DNA from: Adhaeribacter pallidiroseus
GTDB taxonomy: Bacteria; Bacteroidota; Bacteroidia; Cytophagales; Hymenobacteraceae
Assembly (NCBI RefSeq): GCF_003340495.1
Contig: NZ_QASA01000001.1
Span: 5,146,001 to 5,210,000 of the forward strand
DNA: 64,000 bases
Reading direction: 5' to 3'
The notes under the pieces: generated by a model
Told to the model about the DNA's origin: nothing
The model's database searches: none
Seen by the model: only the letters and a program-made list of their open reading frames with translations
Translations under genes and position numbers: made by a program
Shown here: one piece after another, positions 54,930 through 63,886 of the stretch
How positions within the stretch are numbered: position 1 is the stretch's first letter
How the letters are laid out: every line of letters begins with the position of its first letter

Positions 54930-55264
54930 ATGAGATTAGTGGCCAAAGTAAACCTACCTGATTCGGAGACAAAACGTCTAATAATTTATGATTCGGGCAG
55001 TGCAGTTTATTTATTTGGCTATAAAACAATGGAAGATTCTCCTGCAAATTGGGATGAATAGTTTGAAAATGTAGAAGAAGCTAAAGAATCAAGCAGGGAC
55101 AAATATCAAGTAGAACCTACAGCTTGGCAGCAAATTCCCGACCCTATGGAAAATTGTCAGCATGATTGGATAGATCCAGTCAGAGTTAAAGGCCGGATAT
55201 TGGCAAGCCTGGTTGGGGAACATGGGAGAAATTTAAAAATGGAAAGTGGATAGATTTACTTTAA
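54930..55264 (+). pseudogene. short gene broken by a stop and a frameshift
   Basis: From ATG 54930 the frame reads MRLVAKVNLPDSETKRLIIY and hits TAG at codon 44 (55059-55061). Reading through, it continues FENVEEAKESSRDKY, then CQHDWIDPVRVKGR. A one-base deletion near 55197 then shifts to GKPGWGTWEKFKNGKWIDLL, ending at TAA 55262-55264. Length 335 is one short of a whole number of codons, as expected. The ancestral protein of about 111 residues resembles small Bacteroidota proteins with an ...hD-x-i-x-p-v-r-v and W-G-x-W-E pattern; function unknown. It overlaps no other gene and sits behind alaA. Confidence 0.75.
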
Positions 55265-55281
55265 ACATTGTTTAAACTCTC

Positions 55282-55449
55282 CCGCCAGCTTGTAGCTGGC
55301 GGTTTTAAATAAAGTCAAGTTTTCAACTTGACGGCAAGCTGAAAGCTTGCTCGTATGGCTTATCACCAGTTACGCTTCGCTAAACTGGCGACAGTTAGAA
55401 TAAGTAAGAGCTATAATTACATTAACTTACGGTGGGTTTAAACCCACCG
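55282..55449. repeat. cluster of short palindromes
   Basis: Four separate inverted repeats lie in one spacer: 55282-55302 (9-base arms, loop TGT), 55314-55332 (8-base arms), 55334-55350 (7-base arms) and a perfect 20-base palindrome at 55430-55449. This density is unlike normal intergenic DNA and suggests REP-type repeat debris or stacked terminators after the broken gene. Confidence 0.7.
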
Positions 55450-55532
55450 CTATGTAAAGGAGTAAAAACGTCATCTCAACTTCTTCCGTATTTCTTACCA
55501 ACTACCGCTTATTATTAACCTAAACCTTGCCC

Positions 55533-58310
55533 ATGTTTCTTGCACCGTTTGAGCAACTAAAGCGAAAACCAGCTTTCGAGCGGAAAGAGCGGAACGCCGA
55601 GGAGTTATTATTCCAAATTTTATTCGATGACCACGGCGCGTACCTGGAAACGGTAAACCGCAACTTACGAGTTATTGCCGCCGATTACCGGCAATACAGC
55701 GGACCGGTGCGGGAGGTGTTGCGGGCCTTGGAAACCATTCAGCAGAAAAACAGCTTTGTCATTGACTGGGAAAAGAACCCCGATCAGGTATACCTTGCCG
55801 ATTACGATTTTTTGCTGTGGCAACTGCGTGAGTGCAGTAACCTGGTAAATGAGCAAGGTAAAAATTTGCTGTTCGCGCCCGGCGAAGGAAAGATAATCGT
55901 GCGGCTGGAAGGTGAAAGTCCGCTACAAGGCCAGGTAATTCTGCAACACGAAAATCAGGAATTTACCAACTGGCAACTTATTAGCGAGAGTTACTTATTA
56001 AGCGAGAACCAAATTTACCAGGTAAAGCCGTTGGGCAGTAATTTTAAACATTTACCCTTGTTTCAGGCCTCAGTTCCGGTTCCGGATGTAGAAAAATACC
56101 TGTCGCTGCTTTTTTCATCTTTCCCGGAGGTAATGGTCCAGTACCGCGACTACCAAACCGTTACGCTTCCCGAACCCCTGCCGCCGCAGCCTACGCTTAT
56201 TTTTGAAAAAATCGACGAAAATAATGCTTTGTATTTACGGGTAACGCAGGTGTTGCCCAACTTCGACGTGGATTTTCTGGAACAATACGAAGTAGATAAA
56301 ATCGTGAACCTGAATGACCTGGAAAATACGATCAGCGTGCGGCCGGTGGCCTACCAACCTTACGCCGATTTAGTGAACGAGGTGGTAAGCCTGGTAACCG
56401 GTAAAACCAAATCCAAAAAAGCCCTGCATAGTTTTTACCAGGAAGACAACCTGCTCGTAATTCCGGAGCCAATTGCCCGTGATTTTTTGCGCAACCAGTT
56501 GCCGTATTTGCTGCACAAGTACCAACTATTCGGGGCCGAAAAATTAAAATCGTACAAAATAGCGGCGGTAAAGCCCAAGCTGCTGCTCATGCTCCGTTCC
56601 AGCATTGATTTTCTGGAAGGCGATGCTTCGCTGGAACTACAAGGGCAAAAGTTTTCGCTCTTCGACGTGATTCAGCAATACCACAAAAACCGCTACATCC
56701 AGCTTTCCGATGGTACGCAGGCCATTCTCAACGAAAAATACATTCAACGCCTGGAACGGCTGTTTAAAAAGAAAAAAGACAAAGTAAAGCTGTCGTTTTT
56801 TGATTTACCGCTCGTGGAAGAGCTACTCGAAGAAAAAATAGCCAACGAGTATTTCGCTCGGTCGCGCGACGTATTTCAGGGTTTTAACGACCTCAAAAAG
56901 AAAAAAGTAAAACTGCCCGCCGTGCAGGCGCAACTACGGCCTTACCAGGAACAAGGCTTTAAATGGTTACATTATTTGCACCAGCATCAACTCGGCGGCT
57001 GCCTCGCCGACGATATGGGTTTAGGTAAAACCCTGCAAGCTATTACCATGTTGTCCACGGTTTATCCGGCACAGCAGCAGCCTTCCTTAATTGTAATGCC
57101 CAAAAGTTTACTGTTTAACTGGGAAAACGAACTCCGCAAATTTAATCCCGCGCTTACTTCGTACACGTATTACGCCACTACCCGCGACCTGGCAGAAGCC
57201 GTAAAGCATCATTTAATTTTAACCACTTACGCCATTCTGCGCAACGATATCGAAAAATTTAAAGAACAAGCATTTTATTATACCATCCTGGATGAGTCGC
57301 AGAACGCTAAAAATTTAAATTCGCAAGTATCCAAAGCCGTGCTGCTACTGAACGGGCAACACCGGTTGGCCCTGAGCGGTACGCCCGTGGAAAATAATTT
57401 AACCGAGTTGTACACTTTGTTCCGGTACCTGAACCCGGCTATGTTTGGCTCCGCCGACGAATTTAATCGCTATTACACTTTGCCCATTCAGCAAAACAGC
57501 GATAAAGAAGTAGCGGCCGAGCTCCGGCGCAAGGTTTACCCTTTTATTTTGCGCCGCCTAAAAAAAGACGTGATACAAGAACTGCCCAGTAAAATTGAGC
57601 AAACTTTGTTCGTGGAAATGGCGGAAGAGCAGCAACGGTTGTACGAAGAACGGCGGCGCTATTACCAAACTTTCCTGAAAAACCAAATCATCCAGGAAGG
57701 CATCCAAAAAGCGCAGTTTTTTATTTTACAAGCTTTAACGGAACTCCGGCAAATTGCTTCGGTGCCCGAAAGTAAAAGCGATAACCTGGTAAGCTCGGCC
57801 AAGCGCGAAGTTCTTTTGGAAAATATTCTGGATGCTGCCGCTAACGGCCACAAAATGCTGGTGTTTACCAATTTTTTGAACGGCATGGAGCTTATCGGGC
57901 AAGATTTAAACCAGGCCGGCATTGATTTCGTGGAAATGACGGGCTCCACCTCTACCCGCACCCGCCAGGAAAGAGTAACCCGTTTTCAGCAAGATCCGCA
58001 GTGCCGCGTTTTTCTGATGACGCTAAAAACCGGGGGCGTAGGCTTGAATTTAACGGCCGCCGATATGGTTTTTATCTTCGACCCGTGGTGGAATACCGCC
58101 GCCGAAAACCAAGCCATCGACCGCGCACACCGCATCGGCCAGGATAAAACCGTGTTCAGCTACCGCCTGATTACCAAAAATACCATCGAAGAAAAAATCA
58201 TGCATTTACAGGAAAAGAAAAAAGAACTCTTCGCCAACATCATCGCCTCCGACAGCGCTTCCATTAAATCGCTCAGCGAAACGGACATTGAATTTATGCT
58301 GGGGGCTTGA
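55533..58310 (+). CDS. SNF2-family DEAD/DEAH helicase-like ATPase
   Basis: ATG 55533 is preferred over a TTG six bases upstream. The N-terminal ~470 residues are a bacterial SNF2-associated region without zinc ligands that I can see. The motor follows: Walker A ADDMGLGKTLQAI near 492, motif II DESQ near 586 (DESQNAKN), motif III LALSGTPVENNLTELYTLF, then the C-terminal lobe with TGGVGLNLTAADMVF, DPWWNTAAENQAIDRAHRIGQ near 862. It should translocate on duplex DNA and remodel protein-DNA complexes. The next plus-strand gene, 488 bases on, encodes a protein that may work with it. Confidence 0.93.
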   Translation: MFLAPFEQLKRKPAFERKERNAEELLFQILFDDHGAYLETVNRNLRVIAADYRQYSGPVREVLRALETIQQKNSFVIDWEKNPDQVYLADYDFLLWQLRECSNLVNEQGKNLLFAPGEGKIIVRLEGESPLQGQVILQHENQEFTNWQLISESYLLSENQIYQVKPLGSNFKHLPLFQASVPVPDVEKYLSLLFSSFPEVMVQYRDYQTVTLPEPLPPQPTLIFEKIDENNALYLRVTQVLPNFDVDFLEQYEVDKIVNLNDLENTISVRPVAYQPYADLVNEVVSLVTGKTKSKKALHSFYQEDNLLVIPEPIARDFLRNQLPYLLHKYQLFGAEKLKSYKIAAVKPKLLLMLRSSIDFLEGDASLELQGQKFSLFDVIQQYHKNRYIQLSDGTQAILNEKYIQRLERLFKKKKDKVKLSFFDLPLVEELLEEKIANEYFARSRDVFQGFNDLKKKKVKLPAVQAQLRPYQEQGFKWLHYLHQHQLGGCLADDMGLGKTLQAITMLSTVYPAQQQPSLIVMPKSLLFNWENELRKFNPALTSYTYYATTRDLAEAVKHHLILTTYAILRNDIEKFKEQAFYYTILDESQNAKNLNSQVSKAVLLLNGQHRLALSGTPVENNLTELYTLFRYLNPAMFGSADEFNRYYTLPIQQNSDKEVAAELRRKVYPFILRRLKKDVIQELPSKIEQTLFVEMAEEQQRLYEERRRYYQTFLKNQIIQEGIQKAQFFILQALTELRQIASVPESKSDNLVSSAKREVLLENILDAAANGHKMLVFTNFLNGMELIGQDLNQAGIDFVEMTGSTSTRTRQERVTRFQQDPQCRVFLMTLKTGGVGLNLTAADMVFIFDPWWNTAAENQAIDRAHRIGQDKTVFSYRLITKNTIEEKIMHLQEKKKELFANIIASDSASIKSLSETDIEFMLGA

Positions 58311-58444
58311 AGGTTGCAGGTTGAGAAGTTGCAAGTTACAGGTTGCAGGTTGCAGGTTGAAAGGTTGGAAGGTTACTTTAAATTTTAAAAGATACCGCTG
58401 GCGCGAGCTTCCTCACTGTTAGGTGTAGAGTTCGCGTGAGCGGT
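58311..58444. repeat. GGTTGCA-type tandem repeat in the spacer
   Basis: After the helicase stop there is a degenerate tandem array of GGTTGCAGGTTGA units (about 58312-58375), then unique sequence up to the REPIN-like element. The rest of the spacer to 58798 has no supported gene. Confidence 0.6.
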
Positions 58445-58541
58445 CTCTACGCTCTTCCGGACTGCCAATCTCTGATTGGCGTTTATCAATAAAATTCTCT
58501 GCTACGCCAATCAGAGATTGGCAGTCCGGAAGAGCGTAGAG
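58445..58541. repeat. large perfect inverted repeat, REPIN-like
   Basis: Perfect 38-base arms at 58445-58482 and 58504-58541, loop of 21 bases. Each arm contains its own hairpin (GCCAATC, TCT, GATTGGC), so the element is two inverted REP-type hairpins. Weaker pairing extends outward (GTGTAGAGTT near 58421 against AACTCTACGCAC near 58551). No matching transposase is nearby. Confidence 0.8.
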
Positions 58542-58798
58542 CGCTTTGCTAACTCTACGCACAACTAAATGGTAAGGTAGTAAGTTTTAAGTTATACGTT
58601 TTCAAAGTATGGTTTAGCAAGTACTTAGATTAAACAAAACGTACACTTGCTTCAGCCTCAGTATATATTTAATTAAATCAGAGGTATAACCAAAGTTTAA
58701 TTTTTAAATAGCTACTAGCTTTTGAATGGCCATTAGCTAAAGCTAGTGGTTAAGAATTAAAGCGGGAGACAAGTCACTATTTACAGCTAACTCTAAAA

Positions 58799-60676
58799 AT
58801 GCAGAAAATAATCCCGATAACCGGTAGAACGGAAATGCCCGATGAACTCAGCCCACGGGAGTTGCAGGAAGTGGTAAGTGCGGCTTATACCAAAGATAGT
58901 ATTTATCCTTTTTTTAAAATTTTCCTACGCAGCTTTATTTTAAATAATGTTACGTTATGCCGCCAGTACCACGTGCCTTCTTACTCGCAAAAACCCAACC
59001 CGACTAAATCAGAGTTAATTGCCTGCCTGGTGCCGTTCTTTCAGCACGGCGAGTTGTTCCGGCAAATGCGAGCGGCTTTACCTGACCCGATGCCGGCGGT
59101 AGTAGATAAAATAATCTGGGAAGGTGGTCAGAATCACGAAAGCCTGGAAAAACATTTTAACACGAAAGTAGCCTACACCAACCAGGAACTCGAAACTTCT
59201 TATCCTAATGCTGTTACCGAACTGCATCCATTGTTCTGCCTTTTCCGCGACGATCCTACTGACCGGGATTATTCGTACTGGTATTCGGGGCGCAATTTTA
59301 AAAACGAAACCTCTTACCTGCATTTTTTGTATTTCCCGCGGCCCCTTAATGCCCGGCTTAAGAAATTTACGCCGGTTCCTTTCGGGTTCGACCTGATAGC
59401 AATATCGCTGCCGGAAAGTCCGGGCTTACAGGTTTATACCAACCACGATAGTTTGTTTTCGGAATTGCCAGTGGCCTTATCGTACGTACAGCAAGGGAAA
59501 TTGAGCATTTCGGAATCGGGCTTATTAAACGTAGCATCGGTGAGTAAAATGCGAAAATACTGCGGCATTAAAGAATTTTACCCAGATAATGGCGATAAAT
59601 ACGCCGCCAGCATTCGCACCCGCTTTATTGCCGAAATGGTGCTGGCTTTAAATCGGAAAGGCTTTACTACTTACGACGATTCGGTAGCTTTTCTGAAACA
59701 AGGTTTCCAGCTCTACGAAAAGGCTCAGTTCTCGTCGGCAACCGTGCTTTTTCACCTGAAAGGCATAAACAAGGCAGATACCAATCCAGTGGTTAACCAA
59801 ACCCTGTTTTCATTGCTGCAACAATTACCGCTGGGGCAGTGGGTGGCTGCCGATAACCTTCTGAACTATGCCTTGTACCGGGAACTACCTTTAGAATTAA
59901 TACGCGATTACGTCGCGCATAACAACGTGTATTTTGAATCGGATGATACGTACGGGAAAACTAAAAAATATTTGTACCGGCCTTACTACCGAACCTTGCT
60001 TACCGAGCCGCTGCTGCGGGGTACTTTTTACTTATTTGCCACTTTTGGTTTGGTAGACCTGGCGTATGGCTTACCAGCCAACCCGGCAGCCGAAAAATTT
60101 AAAAAAAAGCATATCTCGGTATTCGATGGCTTGCAGGCGGTGCGCCTGACAGCTTTGGGCGCATACCTATGCGGCTTAACCCAAACCTACGAAGCGCCAG
60201 TAACGCCGCATGAAAAAATCTTATTAGACGAGCAGCATTTGTTTATTTCTTATACCGGAACTAATAAACCCCTCCTTACCATCCTGGAAAAAGTAGCCCG
60301 CAAAGCCGGCGAGCATTTGTTTAAGGTAGATTACGAAACCTTGCTGGGCGACTGCAACACCAGCCTGGAAGTAACGGCAAAATTAAACATGTTTAAGCAA
60401 CTGCTTTCGGCAACCCCCCCACTAATTTGGCAGGAGTTTTTTGCGGCCATTCAGGAACGAAACGTAGCTTTACCTGCGCTTAATGCTAATTACCAGCTTT
60501 TTGAATTGCCCTCCAACAAAGAGTTAATACGCCTGGTAGCCAGCGATGCTTTCCTCAAAAAACACATCATCAAAGCGGAGATGTATCACGTTATTATCCC
60601 CAAAACCAGCATCAGCAAAGTAAAAAACTACCTGAAAAAGTTTGGGTTTTTAATTGATTTTAAGGAAGTAAGTTAA
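58799..60676 (+). CDS. uncharacterised 625-residue protein, possible SNF2 partner
   Basis: A 625-residue soluble protein with no signal peptide or membrane helix. An N-terminal SAP-like or helical part (NPTKSELIACLVPFFQHGEL) precedes a long all-alpha/beta middle. The last ~50 residues (YHVIIPKTSISKVKNYLKKF, then GFLIDFKEVS) resemble the C-terminal fold of helicase-associated winged-helix proteins (Helicase_C_3/XPB-N type). I do not recognise a named family. It follows the SNF2 gene on the same strand, so a functional pair is plausible, although a 488-base repeat-rich spacer separates them. Confidence 0.7.
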   Translation: MQKIIPITGRTEMPDELSPRELQEVVSAAYTKDSIYPFFKIFLRSFILNNVTLCRQYHVPSYSQKPNPTKSELIACLVPFFQHGELFRQMRAALPDPMPAVVDKIIWEGGQNHESLEKHFNTKVAYTNQELETSYPNAVTELHPLFCLFRDDPTDRDYSYWYSGRNFKNETSYLHFLYFPRPLNARLKKFTPVPFGFDLIAISLPESPGLQVYTNHDSLFSELPVALSYVQQGKLSISESGLLNVASVSKMRKYCGIKEFYPDNGDKYAASIRTRFIAEMVLALNRKGFTTYDDSVAFLKQGFQLYEKAQFSSATVLFHLKGINKADTNPVVNQTLFSLLQQLPLGQWVAADNLLNYALYRELPLELIRDYVAHNNVYFESDDTYGKTKKYLYRPYYRTLLTEPLLRGTFYLFATFGLVDLAYGLPANPAAEKFKKKHISVFDGLQAVRLTALGAYLCGLTQTYEAPVTPHEKILLDEQHLFISYTGTNKPLLTILEKVARKAGEHLFKVDYETLLGDCNTSLEVTAKLNMFKQLLSATPPLIWQEFFAAIQERNVALPALNANYQLFELPSNKELIRLVASDAFLKKHIIKAEMYHVIIPKTSISKVKNYLKKFGFLIDFKEVS

Positions 60677-60709
60677 GTTATCGGTTAAAATTTTATGCCA
60701 GACAAAATC

Positions 60710-63568
60710 TTAAAATCCTAAATTTACCACCAGCAATTCCACTTGTAAGTCCTTCTCTTGCGGCAAGTACGAAAAACGTACACCTAAATTCAATAAAGTC
60801 CTGTTAAAACGCATAAAATTAAAATCGGTACTTAACTCCGCACCTACTGATTGGTATTCCCGGTTGGGCTGGTAAACCACTGCCTTACTTCTCCCCTGGC
60901 CGTAATCAAAAAATACATTGCCCCGCACCCGCTGGAAGTACAAAAAAGGCCCTAAAGCTAAATCGGGGTACCAGAGCGGTAAGCGGTACTGCACAAAACC
61001 ACCCGTAAAGTTTTGGTGCGAGTGGTAACTATAGCCCCGCGGAAAAATGATGGTACTGGCAAACCGGTAATTTTCGACGTTTTGGTGCTGGTAATTACCG
61101 CCAATCTGGAAAGAATGATGCTTAAACAAACCCGGGAACGCCAGTTGCGCCGTCGTCGCGAATAAACCACTTTTGTAATCCCCGCCCAGGGGCGTATGGT
61201 AATAATTTACCGCCAGGCGCTGCTCAAACCGGCCGGCTAAATCGCGTTTGCTCCGGCTATGGCTGCGAACATAAGCCACATTGTAATGCAAATGACGCAG
61301 CGTTCCGTTTGCTTGCTCCGTTAAAGCAGTCCGGGGCCGCTCGTAATCCGAAATGCTGGTGACACTTGCGTCGGCGCCAAAAATTAAGGATTCTGAATAA
61401 CGGGAGTGCGTTAAGATTAAGGGCACCTGAAAACCGGCCGTTACACTTTTTTCGCGCCAGCCATACGATAAGGTATCGTCTTCTACTTCGGCGCGTTGAC
61501 CGATAGTGCCGGCTACGTTCAGAATGGGGTAAAAACCTTGGTAACTAACCCCGACTTGGCCCCGGCTGGTTTTCTCGTTGGCGTTGTAGGTATAAGCCGC
61601 TGTAGCTACGGTAGTACTGAGCAAATCCTGGGAATAAACAGTAGCCGTCCAGGTATTATTAACCGGGTCCCGGCCCGGCGACCAGCTATGCGGTTTAAAT
61701 ATTTTTTTAAATTTTGAATAATGCTGCACGGGATAAACCTGGTTAGGCACCTGCGTTAAAATGTCCGGGTTACCTTCATGCTCTACTACGGGCTGGTAGT
61801 ATTGTATCCGGGTATCCGGCACTTGCTCCCGGGCTACCCAAGTGGCTGGCGTGTGCGGCATGCGCGCTACATTATACCCATATTTGGTAAAATCGTTGAA
61901 GATAATCTGCTGGCCGTCGTGGCTAATGGTAGCGTTAATGCCGGCAAACTGCCGGGAGGTTACCTGGTATTGCTGCCCGGTGGTTAGGTCCAGGGCAAAC
62001 ACATTTTCGATGCCGGTATAGGGCGCATTAAAGTACACGTAATTCCCTATTAGTATTGGGTGCCCGATGTTCTCGGTGGTAGGGGGCAGCACTTCGGTAA
62101 AAACCTCCGTTTCGGTGTTAAATAAACTAATGGTCCGCTGGCCATTGGCGGTGCGGAGCAATACAATGTTTTTACCGTCCGGGGACCAGCGGGGCATCGA
62201 GAGAAAATCGTTTTGCGGCGCGGCTATTCTTTTTAATTCATTCCCGGTAGCCGCATCCAGAATAACCAGCGCGTATTCGTTTTTTAAAGAAGCCTCGATG
62301 GCCACTATTTTACTGGCATCCGGCGAAAAGGCGGGGGCGGCTAAGCGGGTTTTGCGCTGTAAAACCTGCTGTTTACCGGTAGTAATATCATAAGTTTTTA
62401 AAACCGAATACGTTCTTACCTGCCAGCGCGGATCAAACGCATACTCCGACCACACAATTTTATTCTGCGCCACCGATAACATGGCGTTACCATTTAACGG
62501 ACCCGGCGTAAATAATTTTTCTTCGGAACCATCGGTTTTAACTTTTACAAACTGCGGGTAATCGCCCAAGCCGGATTTAAGCACAACTACGCTACCATCC
62601 GGGAGTTCCTGCGGAAACTCGTAGTTGGTGTAAACAGAATCTGTTCGTTTAGTGATGGTAGTAGCTGGAGTAAGTTTAATTTGGTTCACCTGTCCGGTCC
62701 AGAGCGAATCGAGTTCGTGTTGCATGCGGCGGTAGTTGGCGGGCAAGCTGTAACCACTTTCGTAGCGCAACGACGACGAAAACACAAAAGGAACAAAGAA
62801 CCGACTCGCCGCCTGGTCTATTACGCCGCTCCAAAAATCGGCCCCGTAATGTCGCCGGCCGTAAGTTACAAAGTGGTAGCCTAATACGTAATGGTTGGGT
62901 ACCGGATCTTTAAAAGACCCTAGATGTTGCTTGTTGTACGAGTACTGGCGGCCGCTGAGTAAATTGGTGCGGAACAGTAAATCAAAATCCGGGGTGCGGC
63001 CCCGGCCGCTACGGGTAAAAGCGGTTTCGGTACTTACGGCATCGCCTTCCCAAAACCAGTTCGGGATAGAAATATTATTCGCGATGGACAGGCCATATTC
63101 GCCGCCTAAATAATACATTAATTTCGTGGCACTTTGCCGGGCTTTGTCGTATTGTACCACGTGCCGGAACTCGTGTACCGCTAATAAATCGAGCCAGCGG
63201 TTAGTGCCCAGCAAGGTGTAATCCTGGGGCGGCATGGTGTAAAACTCCGACCGGCGCGGCGCCAGCGTTACAAAGCCGTTAGAAATAGCGTTGCGGTTCT
63301 GCAAAATTAAAGGCAAGCGGCGCGGCTCTTTCTTTAGGGTACGCGACAAAGGGGCGTGTAAGTACTGTAGGGTGTTGGCCACTTTTTGCGCCTGGTCTTC
63401 GAAACCTTCCGGGAAAATTACCTGAAACTTTTCGGTGTTGATTTGCCGCCACGACACATCGGGCGGGTTGGTTTCCAGTTGCGCCTGGACCGTATAATTT
63501 AAAAACAGGGAAATAAATAAAAGCAATACCTTGCGCTTCGGCGAAAAAAGCAACGTACTAGTATGCAT
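60710..63568 (-). CDS. secreted peptidase-MA / TolB-like propeller / beta-barrel protein
   Basis: A 952-residue protein with signal peptide (VLLLFISLFLNYTVQAQ). A zinc peptidase-like domain follows: HEFRH at residues 132-136 and NWFWEGDAVSTE about 40 residues on, which matches HExxH with the third-ligand region. The middle (about 300-620) has repeated PD40/TolB beta-propeller motifs (AAPAFSPDASKIV, MPRWSPDGKNIV, INATISHDGQQII). The C-terminal ~300 residues have alternating aromatic strands and end NLGF, like an outer-membrane barrel. This plan, a periplasmic sensor or peptidase tethered to a barrel, is seen in Bacteroidota proteins of unknown function. It is convergent with the previous gene. 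Confidence 0.8.
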   Translation of the reverse strand: MHTSTLLFSPKRKVLLLFISLFLNYTVQAQLETNPPDVSWRQINTEKFQVIFPEGFEDQAQKVANTLQYLHAPLSRTLKKEPRRLPLILQNRNAISNGFVTLAPRRSEFYTMPPQDYTLLGTNRWLDLLAVHEFRHVVQYDKARQSATKLMYYLGGEYGLSIANNISIPNWFWEGDAVSTETAFTRSGRGRTPDFDLLFRTNLLSGRQYSYNKQHLGSFKDPVPNHYVLGYHFVTYGRRHYGADFWSGVIDQAASRFFVPFVFSSSLRYESGYSLPANYRRMQHELDSLWTGQVNQIKLTPATTITKRTDSVYTNYEFPQELPDGSVVVLKSGLGDYPQFVKVKTDGSEEKLFTPGPLNGNAMLSVAQNKIVWSEYAFDPRWQVRTYSVLKTYDITTGKQQVLQRKTRLAAPAFSPDASKIVAIEASLKNEYALVILDAATGNELKRIAAPQNDFLSMPRWSPDGKNIVLLRTANGQRTISLFNTETEVFTEVLPPTTENIGHPILIGNYVYFNAPYTGIENVFALDLTTGQQYQVTSRQFAGINATISHDGQQIIFNDFTKYGYNVARMPHTPATWVAREQVPDTRIQYYQPVVEHEGNPDILTQVPNQVYPVQHYSKFKKIFKPHSWSPGRDPVNNTWTATVYSQDLLSTTVATAAYTYNANEKTSRGQVGVSYQGFYPILNVAGTIGQRAEVEDDTLSYGWREKSVTAGFQVPLILTHSRYSESLIFGADASVTSISDYERPRTALTEQANGTLRHLHYNVAYVRSHSRSKRDLAGRFEQRLAVNYYHTPLGGDYKSGLFATTAQLAFPGLFKHHSFQIGGNYQHQNVENYRFASTIIFPRGYSYHSHQNFTGGFVQYRLPLWYPDLALGPFLYFQRVRGNVFFDYGQGRSKAVVYQPNREYQSVGAELSTDFNFMRFNRTLLNLGVRFSYLPQEKDLQVELLVVNLGF

Positions 63569-63886
63569 AAAAAAAGGATTGAGTAAGTTTAAAATTTTAA
63601 AATTATCGGGATATTGGCGACAGTTCTTCCTCGAAATCAGGATTAAGTACTACTTGTCCCGAAACAGGAAAGCCGCAAGCGGAAGATAATATTTTATTTC
63701 TATTTTACAGAATGGCCGTATTTTGCCCGGCGTAAGAAAGAAGACATGGTATTGGATGTTAAATTTTTTAAAAAATTAATTTACGGCATAAAAGTATTTG
63801 ATTGCATCAACCCAGCACATAAGTAGTTCAACTTAATTTTATCCGGAACCTTAAAAAACAAGTATTTTTAAATTTTTAGAATAAAT
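63569..63886. other. divergent intergenic stretch
   Basis: About 320 AT-rich bases containing several AAATTT words; no supported gene or RNA. Confidence 0.3.
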
